From: Muricea muricata
Taxonomy: Eukaryota > Cnidaria > Anthozoa > Malacalcyonacea > Plexauridae
NCBI GenBank assembly: GCA_963855995.1
Contig: OY979717.1
Span: forward strand, 15,598,960 to 15,662,959
Direction of reading: 5' to 3'
Length of the DNA stretch: 64,000 nt
Each line of letters starts with the position of its first letter. Positions within the stretch are counted from its first letter, which is position 1. Positions 1 through 11,466 of the stretch are shown piece after piece. A model generated the notes under the pieces. The model saw nothing but the letters and a program-made list of their open reading frames with translations. It was not told where the DNA came from and did not search any database. The position numbers and the translations under genes were made by a program.

Positions 1-2006
1 TTAAGTTTATTTGTAATTTTTACATAGTGAAAAAAGTATTTAATTTACTACATATTTACTATAGTTATTTACTATACCTCAGATAGTTTAACATCAAAGT
101 TTGTTTATATTCTTTTACTTTGTATTAATGCAACTATTCTCCATTTGTTAACTTTAGCAAAAGTATAAAACATCAAAACACCTTTCATTAGCGGCCATTT
201 TGAAAAAATATTAACTAGTAAATAATACATCATATTTGCTAGTAACGTAACCAATCAAAATGCTTAAAAACCATTATTTACAAAAGAAATTATACTAATA
301 AGTTTTACAAATATTTTCCTCTCTTGCAGTGTCAGGGTCTGTTTAAGAGATTGGCACAGGAAACATCAAGTCCCCTGTTAAAATGCATATGCACCGCGAT
401 CCAAAATATATATTAAGCATGTTATATACACCAATATTCAAGAACAAGAACAGGGGTGAGTATCATCAACAGCTACGACGAGGGTACCCTTTATTCCAGA
501 TACGCGTTTATTCATGATATAGGGTAACCAATCACGTAAATATTCAAAATTAAAAAAAAAAGGTGAGGACTCACACTGGGTAACCATGCAACACATTACA
601 GATAACATGAGTAAAGTATAATTGATGTACTCAATCACCCAAACAGTGTAAGTTTGACCAAGTTTACAGGTGATAGTGCGTAACTTTGCCCGACAAATAC
701 TCTAAATAACTCCACTGATTTGGGCTATTCAGTCACTGTGTGTGCAATCTGTTAGACACGTGTGGTATGGTTTTGAACCCAAACGTTGATTTCTTGCTAA
801 TTTTGGCAGAAGTGAAAGCCTTGGCCATTCAGAGCTTCAGTTTCCTCGTTCTAAGCTCTACCAAGTCAGGAGCATGGTTAAGTTATTGTCACAAGAACGT
901 CTGGTTGACGTTAATAAACCACAAGGAATAGAGTTATTTAAAGATTTTAATATTTATTACTAGACCAAGTGGGAAATCGCCCATACTACAGTACTTGACT
1001 TTCACTGCGTTGAAATATATGTCGTAAAATGTCTATGTGTTATGTGTTAAAAATATATATATAAGTCTAGATAAAACATTGTAATCATATAGTAGCAAAC
1101 ATGAAAACGTGATGGGACATAAATTTTGCCTTGTAATGGTAACACCCAATCCCACATAAGGACGTCACGGACATGACTTGGGATGGTGTAGTAGATTGTG
1201 GTGAGATTATGAACCACAAAATAGGAACAAATATATCAGTAAACATGTTCCATTTACGTAAAGGAAATTGTGGTAGTAAAATATGTATTCTTGTTCTGAT
1301 AGTATAAATAGAGGTTAAAAGTGAATGTGAGTTAGGTGGTATGGATACAGTTGTGTGTGTTGGTTGAGTTCGCATTGTGGAGCGCGTGAGTCGCATAGAA
1401 GTGAGTGAATTGATGAAACGCAAGTGTGTTGGGTACTTCTGAATAATATCAGACATTGTAAAACGACGTGCACTAAACAAGTGTAAATATTTGTACTTAA
1501 TAAATATATCAAAAAATACAGTCCCAATTGTGAAGTGTCTTGGATCGTGAGCCAGCAAGCAGCGTGACTTAAATCGCAATAAGTTACGCGACAATATAGA
1601 ACAAAAGTGACATTATACAACATGGTACAAATGCTTGTACAACAATACTGTATTGTACTGTAGCTGTACTACCTGTTCCCTTTTACGACATTGATTGAAA
1701 CCCCGAATTTGGTCTCCACAACTATTTCTACATCTGCCCAGATTGCCCAAATTGTAGTCTCATCATAACCATTTACGCAAATATATTTCACTCCATTCCT
1801 AGTACAAAACGTTTTGGTTGAATCTAACGCGACAGAAAAGTTTTCGGCCAGGCCTAAAAAACAACAATACCGTCGTAAATATTATTTCATTATAAAGCCA
1901 AGCAAACCGGAGACTGGAGATTAGATGGGCGACAAACAGGCGAGTTAAAAACACGAATGAAACACACGCCTTTGCTGCTGCCATGGCTAAAGAGGATGGA
2001 CGAGAG
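1..2006. other. Spacer, no supported gene
   Basis: Open frames exist on both strands (for example 1085-1594 minus and 438-638 minus), but none shows a recognisable domain, coding-like composition or convincing splice borders. The 438-638 minus frame begins with a hydrophobic stretch that could mimic a signal peptide, but nothing else supports it. I see no RNA gene here. Confidence 0.5.
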
Positions 2007-2197
2007 GTTTTCAAGATGGCGGTTGTTTTTCAAGATTCATAAAACGAGAACGAATCAACAACCAAAAATTAATATTATTCCTAAACCTCGACCTAACCCT
2101 TACCCTGAACCTAACCACAATTTAGAAATGTTATAAATGTCTGGTTGTTCTCGTTCTCGTTTTTTAAATCGTGAAAAACAGCCGTCATCTTGAAAAC
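2007..2197. mobile_element. Foldback (MITE-like) element with telomere-like loop
   Basis: The arms 2007-2064 and 2142-2197 are inverted copies of each other with only a few mismatches; both carry the core GTTTTCAAGATG at the outside and AAAACGAGAACGA inside. The loop is rich in CCTAAACC/CCTAACCC-like hexamers. No coding capacity is present, so this is a non-autonomous foldback element. The family is not identified. Confidence 0.75.
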
Positions 2198-2714
2198 CTA
2201 CCTTTGGTTCATTCCCTTTAGCTATCGTCCCTCTGCTGCACCACAGAATACATACGCCCTCCGCGGTAGATATGTGGTTATTGCTCTCGTTTGCTTAAAT
2301 TCACTCGATATATTCGTCTTGTTGACTGTCCACTATTTCGTAAAACGTTGATCTTGTCTCTCGTTTTTAACCTGTTTTGTGTGATCATTACAAATTAAAA
2401 TTGTTATATTTTTATCGCATAATAGCCGATAGCGAGTAGCAAAGAGTATCATTTGATTCTAATCCAGTATCAGTTTGATTTCATTAACATGCAGGACGCT
2501 TGCAGGTCGTAACATCAAAAACGAACTTTGAACATGGTTGCATGTTAGGTTGTGGCATGTACAGTATGTATGGGAGAGAATTGATATAGCGAATTGAAAT
2601 TCATCACCAAAATCAGTGTCTAGGATATGATTTGTGTATTCAAAAAATGTCTTAAGTTCTTAATACGATCTTAAAGAATGCTGGAGGGATCCATATGTGT
2701 TAAAGTGACCAGCA

Positions 2715-2805
2715 TGTCAGCATATGTGGTGTTGTGGTCAACACTCTTGTCTTCAAAGCTAGGAGACCAGGGTTGAAGCCTTGCTAGGGTATACACAGGG
2801 TCTTA
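2715..2805 (+). repeat. tRNA-derived SINE-like fragment
   Basis: The stretch around 2728-2790 reads like a tRNA head: an A-box-like GTTGTGGTCAACACTCTTG is followed about 30 bases later by a B-box-like GACCAGGGTTGAAGCC. It lacks a folded acceptor stem, so it is better read as a degraded tRNA-derived SINE than as a functional tRNA gene. Confidence 0.45.
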
Positions 2806-3212
2806 GAATAATTCAGGAGAAAGGGCTACCTTTAGAGGATATTACAGGGTGCCGCAAAGATATGAATACAGGGTGTCCCAAAAAAAACGGAGTCGAACGT
2901 CTAAGATTGATTGCTGAATAAAAACTTGATCATATAAAGTGACTATTCGAACACGGTATTCCTTTATCTACTTGAAGCAAGTAATACAACCACAGGAACA
3001 GTTTTAGCCCAAGTGGCACTTTGAGATGCTCCAAAAAAGGACATAAATGGTGCCACATGGGTAGTTTGAGACCGTCTAATGTTAGAAAAATGTCTAAATT
3101 ATCAACTAACAATATTTTGTTTTCAAATTTTATATTAGTGTAAAATTTATATTCAATTCTAAAATTTTGCAATAACCATAAAAAAATTTCATATCAAATA
3201 ATACAATTGTCA

Positions 3213-3400
3213 TATTTGGTTCCGGGAGTACTTATTTTATGTAAGATACGTTAATTGGACAGTAACTCGAGTGTTAAATAAAAGCTTGTTTGTAAACACC
3301 GCTCTAAACAGTTCATACAAAGTGGTAGCAAAGGAAATTTTTTGAGCCATGATCAGCTAATATCAGTTCGTGTGAAATGCTTGTATTGGCACCGTAAAGT
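3213..3400 (+). repeat. Degenerate 5' long terminal repeat of Ty3/gypsy relic
   Basis: This stretch aligns with 4787-4980 in direct orientation. Shared blocks include TAAGATACGT, TGGACAGTA, a TAAATAAA polyadenylation-like signal and TTGTTTGTAAACAC. The two copies flank the gag/pol remnants, as expected for LTRs, but have diverged heavily, so exact ends cannot be set. Confidence 0.5.
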
Positions 3401-3798
3401 TTGATTTGTTCTAAGTTCGCAAGGCGCGATTCTCAAAAAATATGCTCTGTGAAATGAGAATAATAGATGATGAACTGTGACTGAATTGTTCAAATAAAAA
3501 TTTTTTCATAACTGTCAAACAACCGCACAGGCACAGTAAGAAAATCGAAGAAGAAAGCAGCCCTGCTCTCGGTCGGCAGACAGGCATTCAAGGAAAGTTT
3601 CGCCACACTAACAGTCACTGCATGATGACACCTAAAAGGCGGTAAAAGAGAGATTGAATGAAGGCCCACGCTTCTCTAAAGAACTTGACGGCGGACCACA
3701 ATCGACTTCCCTGTACAAAACCAACACCTTCCGAGTAATCTCATGACCACTGGATAAGTAGACTTCCCACAAAAGGGAAAAACTGTTAACTTGACAAC

Positions 3799-4506
3799 AT
3801 GACTTTGGATGATGCAATTAAGTCAGTGACTCTACACACCCCGTTCGATAAGCTCCAGAGCGACATTATTGGCAAGGTAATGAATTTAAAAATTGCCATC
3901 AACAGTACCCGAGCACGAGAATTGACACACCGAGAAGTGTGCAGCCGAACCAGAGATCAACAGCTTGTCAGAGCAACATTTACACTCGACGGCTAGTACA
4001 ACAACACTGTTTCGAGCAGACATCAGGGATCAACCATCACGGAACAAATCAACCGCTGAGGCATGCCGATATTGTGGACAACAAACACCACATAGAGAAA
4101 AATGTAAAGAGAGGAGCAACATGCAACAAATGCAAGAAAAAAAGGACATTTCGCATTTGTTTGCCAGTCTTCCACACAATCCAGTTCAGTCGATAGAGCA
4201 AGTCCACAGCCCACGGCGATGATGAAGAGGGAAGATAACCCGACCGATTATTTGTCCAGACACACACCCAAAACCCCAACGACCGCCGAGCAGAAGGAAC
4301 AGTTACACAATGAAGCCGAATTGATCGACGCGCACGCGAATGAAATTATAGGTGGTGTTCTTCCTGCGGCAATCACCCCAGAGCAAATGAGGACGGCCAC
4401 GGCAAGAGATCCCAAGCTACAGCTACTAATCACAGCCATCCAACATGGCTACATGCAAAACACCAACAAAGTAATGCCAAAATCCTATCTGGACATATTT
4501 TCCTGA
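3799..4506 (+). pseudogene. Internally deleted Ty3/gypsy gag-pol relic
   Basis: Three frame-broken pieces survive. The segment 3799-3996 resembles the end of a gag capsid region. A gag zinc-knuckle region follows at about 4050-4160: a first CX2C half (CRYCGQQTPHREKC) lies in one frame and a second (CNKCKKK) in another, so a frameshift splits it. From 4219 to 4506 the frame resumes in the polymerase region between RNase H and integrase, with the typical NPTDYLSRH motif. Protease, reverse transcriptase and most of RNase H are missing between the knuckle and this motif, and integrase is gone downstream. The element cannot move by itself. It sits between two diverged LTRs. Confidence 0.65.
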
Positions 4507-4786
4507 AAATCTCGGTAGCCTAGCAGGGGCTAATTATTGCGCCGCATCACATTTGCACTCCATTGTTTTACAGACCATTAACTCCGAAAAATTAACATAG
4601 CAGGAGTGAATAGTTGGGCTGGCTTTGCCGCTCAGGTGGAGGATAAGGTACTTTACTGACAACAGAGACTCAAAGTCAAAAAGCACAAAACCTGCAAACA
4701 GCAAGGAAATTCTACGAGTCATAAAACAGAATGGATTGTAGCGAAGGGTGAAACAAGAAAAACCACCAGTCACGTTGGAGGGATAC

Positions 4787-4985
4787 CATGTCCGGTTTCA
4801 GTAGAATTTATATAAGATACGTCACATGGACAGTACCATGAGCAATAAATAAAAAAATTGTTTGTAAACACAGCTTTAGACTGTCCGATAATTTATATAA
4901 TAAACAGAACATAGGTATCATATTTTCACATCTCTTACTCATGCCTCACAAAAGATAGTAGCAAAAACATTATTTCTATCTTTGC
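4787..4985 (+). repeat. Degenerate 3' long terminal repeat of Ty3/gypsy relic
   Basis: This is the direct-repeat partner of the stretch at 3213-3400, with the same order of short conserved blocks, followed by a shared GTAGCAAA block further on. It closes the deleted retrotransposon on its 3' side. Confidence 0.45.
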
Positions 4986-5766
4986 ATCACCATTCACATT
5001 GTTGCGATGCAACTCATACATAGAAAGACTTTAACACCAGGAGAACAAAAACAATATAGTTGCCCAACAATATTGGGGTTGATAGTCAAGGTTTGGCCTA
5101 TAGATTAGGCAGAACTTCTAACTTTGAGTCTTGAAAATGAGTGAGATTCCCCCCTTGGGCCATGCCATCCCACCCGAGTAAATTTTTAAAACTGAAATGT
5201 CATTTGAAGAAGACTAGCCCATTTTTCAAATATGTCAAATAAATCCAGCTTTCTACATCAGGGATGTGAGTAGCATTTTAATTGGTTGGGAAGAGACATA
5301 CTGTAACAAACACTTTACTAACATGGCGTCATCAGGGAGGGGCCTGCGGGACAAGTTTGCCCCCCACCAGTTTTTTTAATAATCGATTTGGAGATTTAAT
5401 GCTATTTTGGGTTTCATGGCATGCCAGGATGCATTCCATGTAAACTCTTTGCCAGAGATACACCAATATTTACTATATAATTATATATATTGAAATGTGC
5501 TAAATGCATACCAGAGATCTCCAGCATAGAGTGCATGGAATGCAGTCTGGATAGCAGGCATTTCAAGAATCGCATAATTTTTACACACATGTTGACAAAA
5601 ATTTTCACAGCTAATATCTTGGTTGTGTAATACAAACTTTCCAATCCGGTGTTGTTTTTGACCCACTTTAAAAAATGTCATCATGGAGCACAAAATAGCA
5701 TATTTCTCAGGTATGTGGTGCAATCACTGAGAACAATAACCAGTGTAGTTAGAAATTTCTATATAT
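4986..5766. other. Spacer, no supported gene
   Basis: The short frames on the minus strand around 5414-5723 have no recognisable domain. I see neither RNA genes nor clear repeats here. Confidence 0.4.
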
Positions 5767-5977
5767 GCAGTCAACCGATCCGAATGTTGTATCCCAATAA
5801 AATTACTGGTTACAACGTTTGATAATTCCAATAGTTACTGGAATTGTTATTTCATGCATATAAAATGAACCCTGACCCAAACCCCAACCCCTGACCCTAA
5901 CCCTAACAATCCCAGTTTACTTAATTTATTGGAGACAATAATTTTATTGGGATACAACATTCGGATCGGGTGATGCA
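5767..5977. mobile_element. Foldback element with telomere-like loop
   Basis: The left arm (from 5767) and right arm (ending about 5977) are inverted copies sharing CCGATCCGAATGTTGTATCC and the adjoining CAATAAAATTA. The loop contains CCCTGACCCAAACCCC and CCCTAACCCTAAC, again telomere-like, as in the element at 2007-2197. It is non-coding. Whether the two elements belong to one family is uncertain because their arms differ. Confidence 0.75.
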
Positions 5978-6600
5978 GTGGAGTTACATATTACACAAAA
6001 AATTTCATAACGCAACTTCCACTGTCACAGGATAATTTCAGTAATTTCTATTTTCTACTGTTTGTATGAAGACGAGTAGGCTAAGATTTAGATTTGGTAT
6101 ATCTTTTATGCAAAAAGGAATAGCAGAACAGTACTGTCTATATAGACTGGAGATATCTGACCTAAATATCTGAGCCATACTCTACTAGTCACATATTCAC
6201 ATGTCAGGTCTCTGGTCTGACAGGTCATAAATTACTAATCCTTTATCAGACAAAAGATAAAATTTATATCTGGAAATATAAAACTACTAAAAAAACGACA
6301 TTAGCCGAAATTCTTATATACTTACATTCTTCAGCAGAAAATATCAAGTCCATACATTTAAATAAAATAAGCAAAAAAGAAAATAATTTGATGGGTTTAT
6401 AAAACATGATTTGTTTCGATTTGTTTACGTCTGATTTTGCTCTTTACTTACATGAATTTCTTAGACCTGATATTCCCGCTTGACAAGAAAATCGATGTTT
6501 CGTTCAGGTCGCCATTTGGTTTCTGGATCTTAAATTTTTTGCATTGGTATTTGCTTGTTTTTAACGTGTTACATGTATTAAAAAATCACTGTTTTACCAA
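5978..6600. other. Upstream region of NDUFA8
   Basis: This AT-rich stretch precedes the NDUFA8 start codon and should hold its promoter and 5' untranslated region. I see no clear TATA box at a fitting distance and no other gene. Confidence 0.35.
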
Positions 6601-6981
6601 ATGAGTAAGCAAGCGGAAAATATCGGAGATGAAGAGCTGGATGTGGAAGAGTTGGATGTAACTTCAGCAGTTCTTATGGCAGGGGCACATCATCTTGGCA
6701 AGCAGTGCGACGACGATTTCAAAAAGTTCATGGCATGCCGATATGATACTCGAGACCCGAGAAAATGCTTAGAGGAAGGGCGGAAAGTTACTGGCTGTGC
6801 TCTAGGATTTTTTAAGACTGTGAAAGCGAACTGTAATGACGAATTTGCCAAGTATTGGGCGTGTTTGGATCATAATAATCAAGAATTTGGCCACTGTCGA
6901 AAGCCTCAGGGATTGTACGATTCTTGCCTGTTGGAAAAACTAGGTTGGAAGACTGAACAGCCAGTACATCTAAAGTTGTGA
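6601..6981 (+). CDS. NDUFA8: NADH dehydrogenase 1 alpha subcomplex subunit 8
   Basis: The 126-residue frame matches the NDUFA8 family, an accessory subunit of mitochondrial complex I that faces the intermembrane space and is oxidatively folded by the MIA40 pathway. Four twin CX9C-type spacings are visible: CDDDFKKFMAC, CLEEGRKVTGC, CNDEFAKYWAC and CRKPQGLYDSC, together with the family-typical AHHLGKQC and LEKLGW segments. The start ATG at 6601 directly precedes the conserved N-terminal acidic stretch. There is no intron. The protein is about 45 residues shorter than vertebrate NDUFA8: it stops 12 residues after the conserved LGW. Either the lineage has a short form, or a 3' exon lies downstream after a possible donor near the end, or this is a retrocopy; the intact frame argues against an old pseudogene. 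Confidence 0.9.
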   Translation: MSKQAENIGDEELDVEELDVTSAVLMAGAHHLGKQCDDDFKKFMACRYDTRDPRKCLEEGRKVTGCALGFFKTVKANCNDEFAKYWACLDHNNQEFGHCRKPQGLYDSCLLEKLGWKTEQPVHLKL

Positions 6982-6984
6982 AAT

Positions 6985-8106
6985 TATAAAACAATAACTG
7001 GACCTTTAATAACTTGTTCAATATGTTGACTTATGTGTTGGCTCATGTGTAGCTTTTCTTGCAGCTTCATTACTGATGATCTTTAAACAGTTTAAAATAA
7101 TGCAATTATTTTATATTGTTTTGTCTTTTTCATGCTTATTTGTTTCATGTCGAATCATAGTATGTAGCGACTACTGCAATATACATTCCTGGATCTGTAC
7201 TGTAGTAAGTTGTAATTACTAATCACCCTCCATTACACCAGAGGTTCAAGCCAATTTGTGCAGGATCCAGCTCGATCTGTCTCTCAGCTTATGTAAAGAC
7301 ATACCAAAATCCAGAAAAATTTACTTGTAGGAATCTGAAATCCACTAGTAGGCATGCAGGATCCCTAGTACATGTACAGATCTGGAAATCACGTCTGGGA
7401 ATCAGCAAGCAAAGCAGAAGGAATCTGACATCCTCCTGGATCCCTTTACCTAGGAGGTCTAAGAAACATTTTGAGCTTCATTTCTGATCATGAAGTCATG
7501 TACCCTTACAATTATTTATGGTATGCAAATGGTTGTAAAATTGATCATGAAAAAGGAGTGTTTTGACTTTCACTGTATAGACCTTGTGTACATAAATTGT
7601 GATCTTAATCTTATATTCCAGGAAGCTGGGATTTACTGATAGCTTGTTTCCACTAGGGATAATTTTCCTATGGATAGAAATGGGCAGGAAAGTTTCTTTT
7701 ATAATATAGGTAACAAGAGTAAAACTAAAGTCAAGATGACAAAGATAACTTTAACTATATCTATTTCTATCTGTAGGAAAATTACACTGAGCAGAAACTG
7801 GCCTTCATTGTTACTTGCCACTCTCTTTGTGAAACAATATTTTTCAGAACGGCGGTCTAGAAACCTGAAGAATCATGTTCAAATCCCGATTAACATGAAT
7901 CACACAGGTTGTATCAAATGTCAGGTTGGAAACGGTTTGCGGTTGTCCTGTCTGTCTTTTATTTGTAAAACTGGGCGGAAGACAGGTGCCAGGCCTCAAA
8001 ATTTTAAGGGGGATTTGAGGGGTATATTCAGTAAATTTGAAAGGGAAACAAGATAGAATTTCGAAAAAGGTGATGCTTTTTGGCCCATACCGTTAGTAAT
8101 TATATT
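6985..8106. other. Spacer downstream of NDUFA8
   Basis: This stretch probably includes the NDUFA8 3' untranslated region. The plus-strand frame 7670-8056 (128 codons) has no recognisable domain and I do not call it a gene. Confidence 0.4.
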
Positions 8107-8560
8107 ATGATCAATCAATCAAAAACTTTATTCACACGGTAAAGTCTATTTCACAAATATTTGTAGCATTACAATTGAGTAACTGGTATGAATTACAAGA
8201 CGTACATAACACAGTTACTTAAACTCCCAATACTACAATACTATTTTCTGTAATCATACGCATACAATATACTGTTTTACAAGATTCCCGACCGGGAGTC
8301 TGTGTATCATATAGAAAACAAGTTATGAATTTCTCTTTTAAATTGATTAAGAGAGCATATGGCTCATAAACGTTCAGGCAATTCATTCCACAGTTTTGCC
8401 TTGTCATAGCTAAAAGTTGTTTGTTCGTGCCTTCGTGGTTTTGTTTACAAATGATGTATTCTTTAAATTTCTCAAAAAATATCCTGTGCTGCGAAATTGA
8501 AACAACTCTCGAAGATAAGGAGAAGATAAATCATGAACTGTTTTAAACATCTAAATAGCG
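8107..8560 (-). mobile_element. 3' end of a non-LTR (L2/CR1-like) retrotransposon
   Basis: Read on the minus strand, one frame gives KAKLWNELPERL, a stop, then SLNQFKREIHNLF. This is the hallmark C-terminus of the ORF2 reverse-transcriptase protein in L2/CR1-type LINEs. It is followed by a short 3' untranslated stretch and ends in AATAAAGTTTTTGATTGATT, a tetranucleotide tail typical of such elements. Internal stops and 5' truncation make it a dead fragment. Confidence 0.65.
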
Positions 8561-8680
8561 TTGTGCTTTTTTCAACGCGTTGATAAACGCGTTGAACAAA
8601 CATTAAACTGGAGCTTTCTTCCCCAGTGAACTGAACATCAGAGCTACAGCCTCTAGATGACTAGATTTGGGAATAATTCA

Positions 8681-9193
8681 AAACTTTAAAGTGCTTATGC
8701 AACGAAATTTCACCCCGACGTTTTTTGACCTCAGTCTAGAGATAACATAAAATGGGTTGGTAACTTCTTTTACAGAAGTTCATTGTCTTGCTTCTTTCGT
8801 GAGAAGTTTAGCTTTGAATAATATGCAAATATCATACTTATGACATCATAGTGCATAATGTATTTTAATGCAACATAGATTTTTCGAACAATTTAATTTT
8901 GTCGAACAAAATTCCAAAATTATAACTTATAAATTCTGATTTGCTGTATTTTAGTGCAACTTTTGGAAATTTATCATGGATACTGTTAGAGAAATTCCTA
9001 CAGCACTAAAAACTCATTATGCACTGTGATGTCATAAGTATGACTTTGCATATTATTCAAAGCCAAATTTCTCACGAAAGAAGCAAAATGATGAACTTCT
9101 GTAAAAGAAGTTACCAACCCATTTTACGTTAACTTAACACTAACGCTATAAAACTTTGGGGTGAAATTTCGTTGCATGAACACTTTAAAGTTT
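8681..9193. mobile_element. Foldback element with ~200-bp inverted arms
   Basis: The arms begin AAACTTTAAAGTG and end CACTTTAAAGTTT. Within them GCAACGAAATTTCACCCC, the AAGTTACCAACCCATTTTA block and the TCATACTTATGACATCA block recur inverted and in order. The centre is about 100 bases of AT-rich sequence without coding capacity. This is a non-autonomous DNA element. Confidence 0.8.
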
Positions 9194-9284
9194 ACTACAA
9201 AAATATGTTACGTCATGTCGTTGCCATGGCATCAGATGAGATCAGCAATTCGTCAAATGTGCTACAAGCCATGAATTGAATGGG

Positions 9285-9350
9285 AAGTGCTTGGGATGAT
9301 AACGGTGACAGTGATGATAACGGTGATAGTGGTGACAAATAAAATGAAAG
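9285..9350 (+). repeat. Short GATGATAACGGTGA minisatellite
   Basis: About four imperfect copies of a 9-18 base unit (GATGATAACGGTGACAGT-like) lie in tandem. No gene context is evident. Confidence 0.5.
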
Positions 9351-9937
9351 TTTTCCAACGAGCAGCCTAAAGAGCTATCGAGAAGTTCTTGAAAACATAC
9401 GGAATATAGAGCTTTTCTTTATTCAGCGCGGAAAGTTTTCACTTGCAAACGATTTTTTTCTGCTAGCGGTAAAGTAAGTGAGAATTCTGTGAACGAGAGA
9501 TCACACCACGGCCACAGCACGCTAGAAAGGTACTTTGCCTGAAAATAGAACAGTTAATCTACTTTTTGTCTAAAGTATCTTTACAGTGAGGGAAAGAAAA
9601 GACATTTGACACTGATTTTTTTTATTGTTGTAATTTGGTTAGGGTTAGTTAAATTTAGATACAATTTTTACTAAATTTTGTCTTGTACTTTGCGCTCGTT
9701 CATCACAGTAAACCTCAACTATATGTTAGAATAGACTAAACATTTTAACCAAAATACTGTTATTTACTACTGACATTCTATACACACTGAAATTTTGGAA
9801 ACTTTTTTCGCACCCCGTTACTGCGGACTCTCGCTATTGAATGGAGATTGTAAAGGAGATTTAGTGATGAGCCTTGCTGCCCTATTTTTAATTCTTGCGG
9901 TTTGTCACTTAATGTAATGCTCAAATTGTCCCAAACA

Positions 9938-9999
9938 GTGCGCCAGTTCGTAGATACAAACACAGTCAGAGCAGTATTTGTATCTATGAACTGGCGCAC
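9938..9999. repeat. 23-bp-arm hairpin
   Basis: The arms 9938-9960 and 9977-9999 are inverted with one mismatch (start GTGCGCCAGTTC), separated by a 16-base loop. It could be a small foldback element or a small-RNA precursor; nothing decides between these. Confidence 0.7.
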
Positions 10000-11319
10000 C
10001 TGTTAAGGTCTCCTATTCCTGATGCAGTCCTTTTAGATATGTTTCCACAAACATACCGTCACAGAATGTCGCATTACGCATGTTCGTTATGCAGGTTCTG
10101 ACCAGTTAGTTGCCTTTTCTGGCCAATGGAAACGCTGAACTACCTGTTCTTTGTGGTCAGTCAAATGGGAAGACTGGCATGTTGCACTGCTGAGTGGCCC
10201 TATTGTTTATTCCTTATACTGTGATGCCATGCCATGTGTATTTGCCCACGCAAGGTGTTCGTCAATTTAAACACCTACAGATTTTACATATCAATGTTAC
10301 CAAACATAATGTAGACTTAAAATTTTACACCCGTTTTCAAAATTACGCGTCCTTAAATACGCTTATGCATGGTATGGATCATAGTTCGGAAATGGGTTTA
10401 ATCCCCATTTTTTTTAAATTTTTCTCCCCGGCCTTTTGTAAATTATTTTCGTGAAATTAATCAGTCAAAATGACGCACCAAACAATTACACCCAACTGAA
10501 ATTAATTTTATCTTCATTCTCTTGCAAAACACTAACTGCTTCGCTTGTTGCTAATATGTGTGCGAGCATTGCCACTCATCCCCCTTCTTAAATGAACTCA
10601 CCCCTTTTTAGTAACCCCTTCCCCCATTTTTAAAGAAAAATATTTATCCCCCCTTCTTCAACTTTTCGCAAGAGATTTATTTTTCTTATTCCTGCGGCAA
10701 AAAATAGAAAATAGGCGACGTGTGACACGGAATTTTACCCCTGATTTAATATTTCTTAAATCGTTTAATATGTTTTATATTTCTTAAACCGTTGAATACT
10801 TTTACATTTCTTAAATCGTACAATGGAAATATGTACTTAAAATATTCATAGTTACTCATAATATACATGGTTATATACAAGACCTAGCTAGCTTTATTTA
10901 TAATATTAAATTATAAGTGAAATTCTAATAAGAGTATCTTGGGTATCTCCAAGTAAAAATTGAATTATAAATCGTGGGAAACATATCTAAGAATGCCACT
11001 GAGTGTGGTATTAAAATTTTCTAGAGCGGAGTGTTCGTTTCGGCGAATCTTTTGCAGCTTTCTTTAATAGCCTTTCCTCAGTTTTATCCTAGTTTATAAA
11101 AACACGGTAAATGCAAGCAGCACATTTGCAACATGATAAGTCGGTGAAGAACTTACTTTTTTCGCGGTGCTGCCATTACTCAAGGAAAAACTGCTTGGTG
11201 ATGACGTTGAATCGTGAAACATTTTTCTCTTCAATTTTTTTGCTTGAAGTTGAAAATAAAAATAAACATACTTTACAAAAAAAGGCGAACGAAGAAGAAA
11301 AAAAAATTACAAGTTCAGT
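10000..11319. other. Spacer, 3' flank of the kinesin gene
   Basis: No supported gene is seen. The part next to 11320 should include the 3' untranslated region of the kinesin gene, but no clear minus-strand AATAAA could be fixed. Confidence 0.35.
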
Positions 11320-11466
11320 TTAATATTGAACATCGATGTTGTTAACAGCGGTACCTGAGCGGGAGATTGAGCTACCACTGTCTTTCCAACCTTCCAATTT
11401 GTTCAATATTCCTTTGTTTGACTTCGTACCAGGCTTTTCTATCGATTCTGCAGTATACGATCCACG
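11320..11466 (-). CDS. KIF20-like terminal exon
   Basis: The acceptor TTTCTTGTCCAG precedes a phase-0 exon encoding a basic/Ser-rich tail that ends with NNIDVQY and a stop at 11320. It joins cleanly to the preceding exon 12027-12081 (ending TPPSQ). It is placed in the kinesin gene by splice phase and position, not by domain homology. Confidence 0.6.
   Translation of the reverse strand, partial: RGSYTAESIEKPGTKSNKGILNKLEGWKDSGSSISRSGTAVNNIDVQY

Noticed and set aside
1085..1594. 169-codon minus-strand open frame, the longest in the first 6 kb
   Set aside because: Composition and residues look random, another frame overlaps it fully, there is no domain and no splice or promoter support.
2715..2805. 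tRNA gene
   Set aside because: Box A- and B-like segments are present but no cloverleaf with acceptor stem can be formed; the same holds for 26905-27010, 34205-34290 and 34745-34925.
7670..8056. 128-codon plus-strand open frame downstream of NDUFA8
   Set aside because: No recognisable domain, no match to the missing NDUFA8 C-terminus, and no coding-like pattern.
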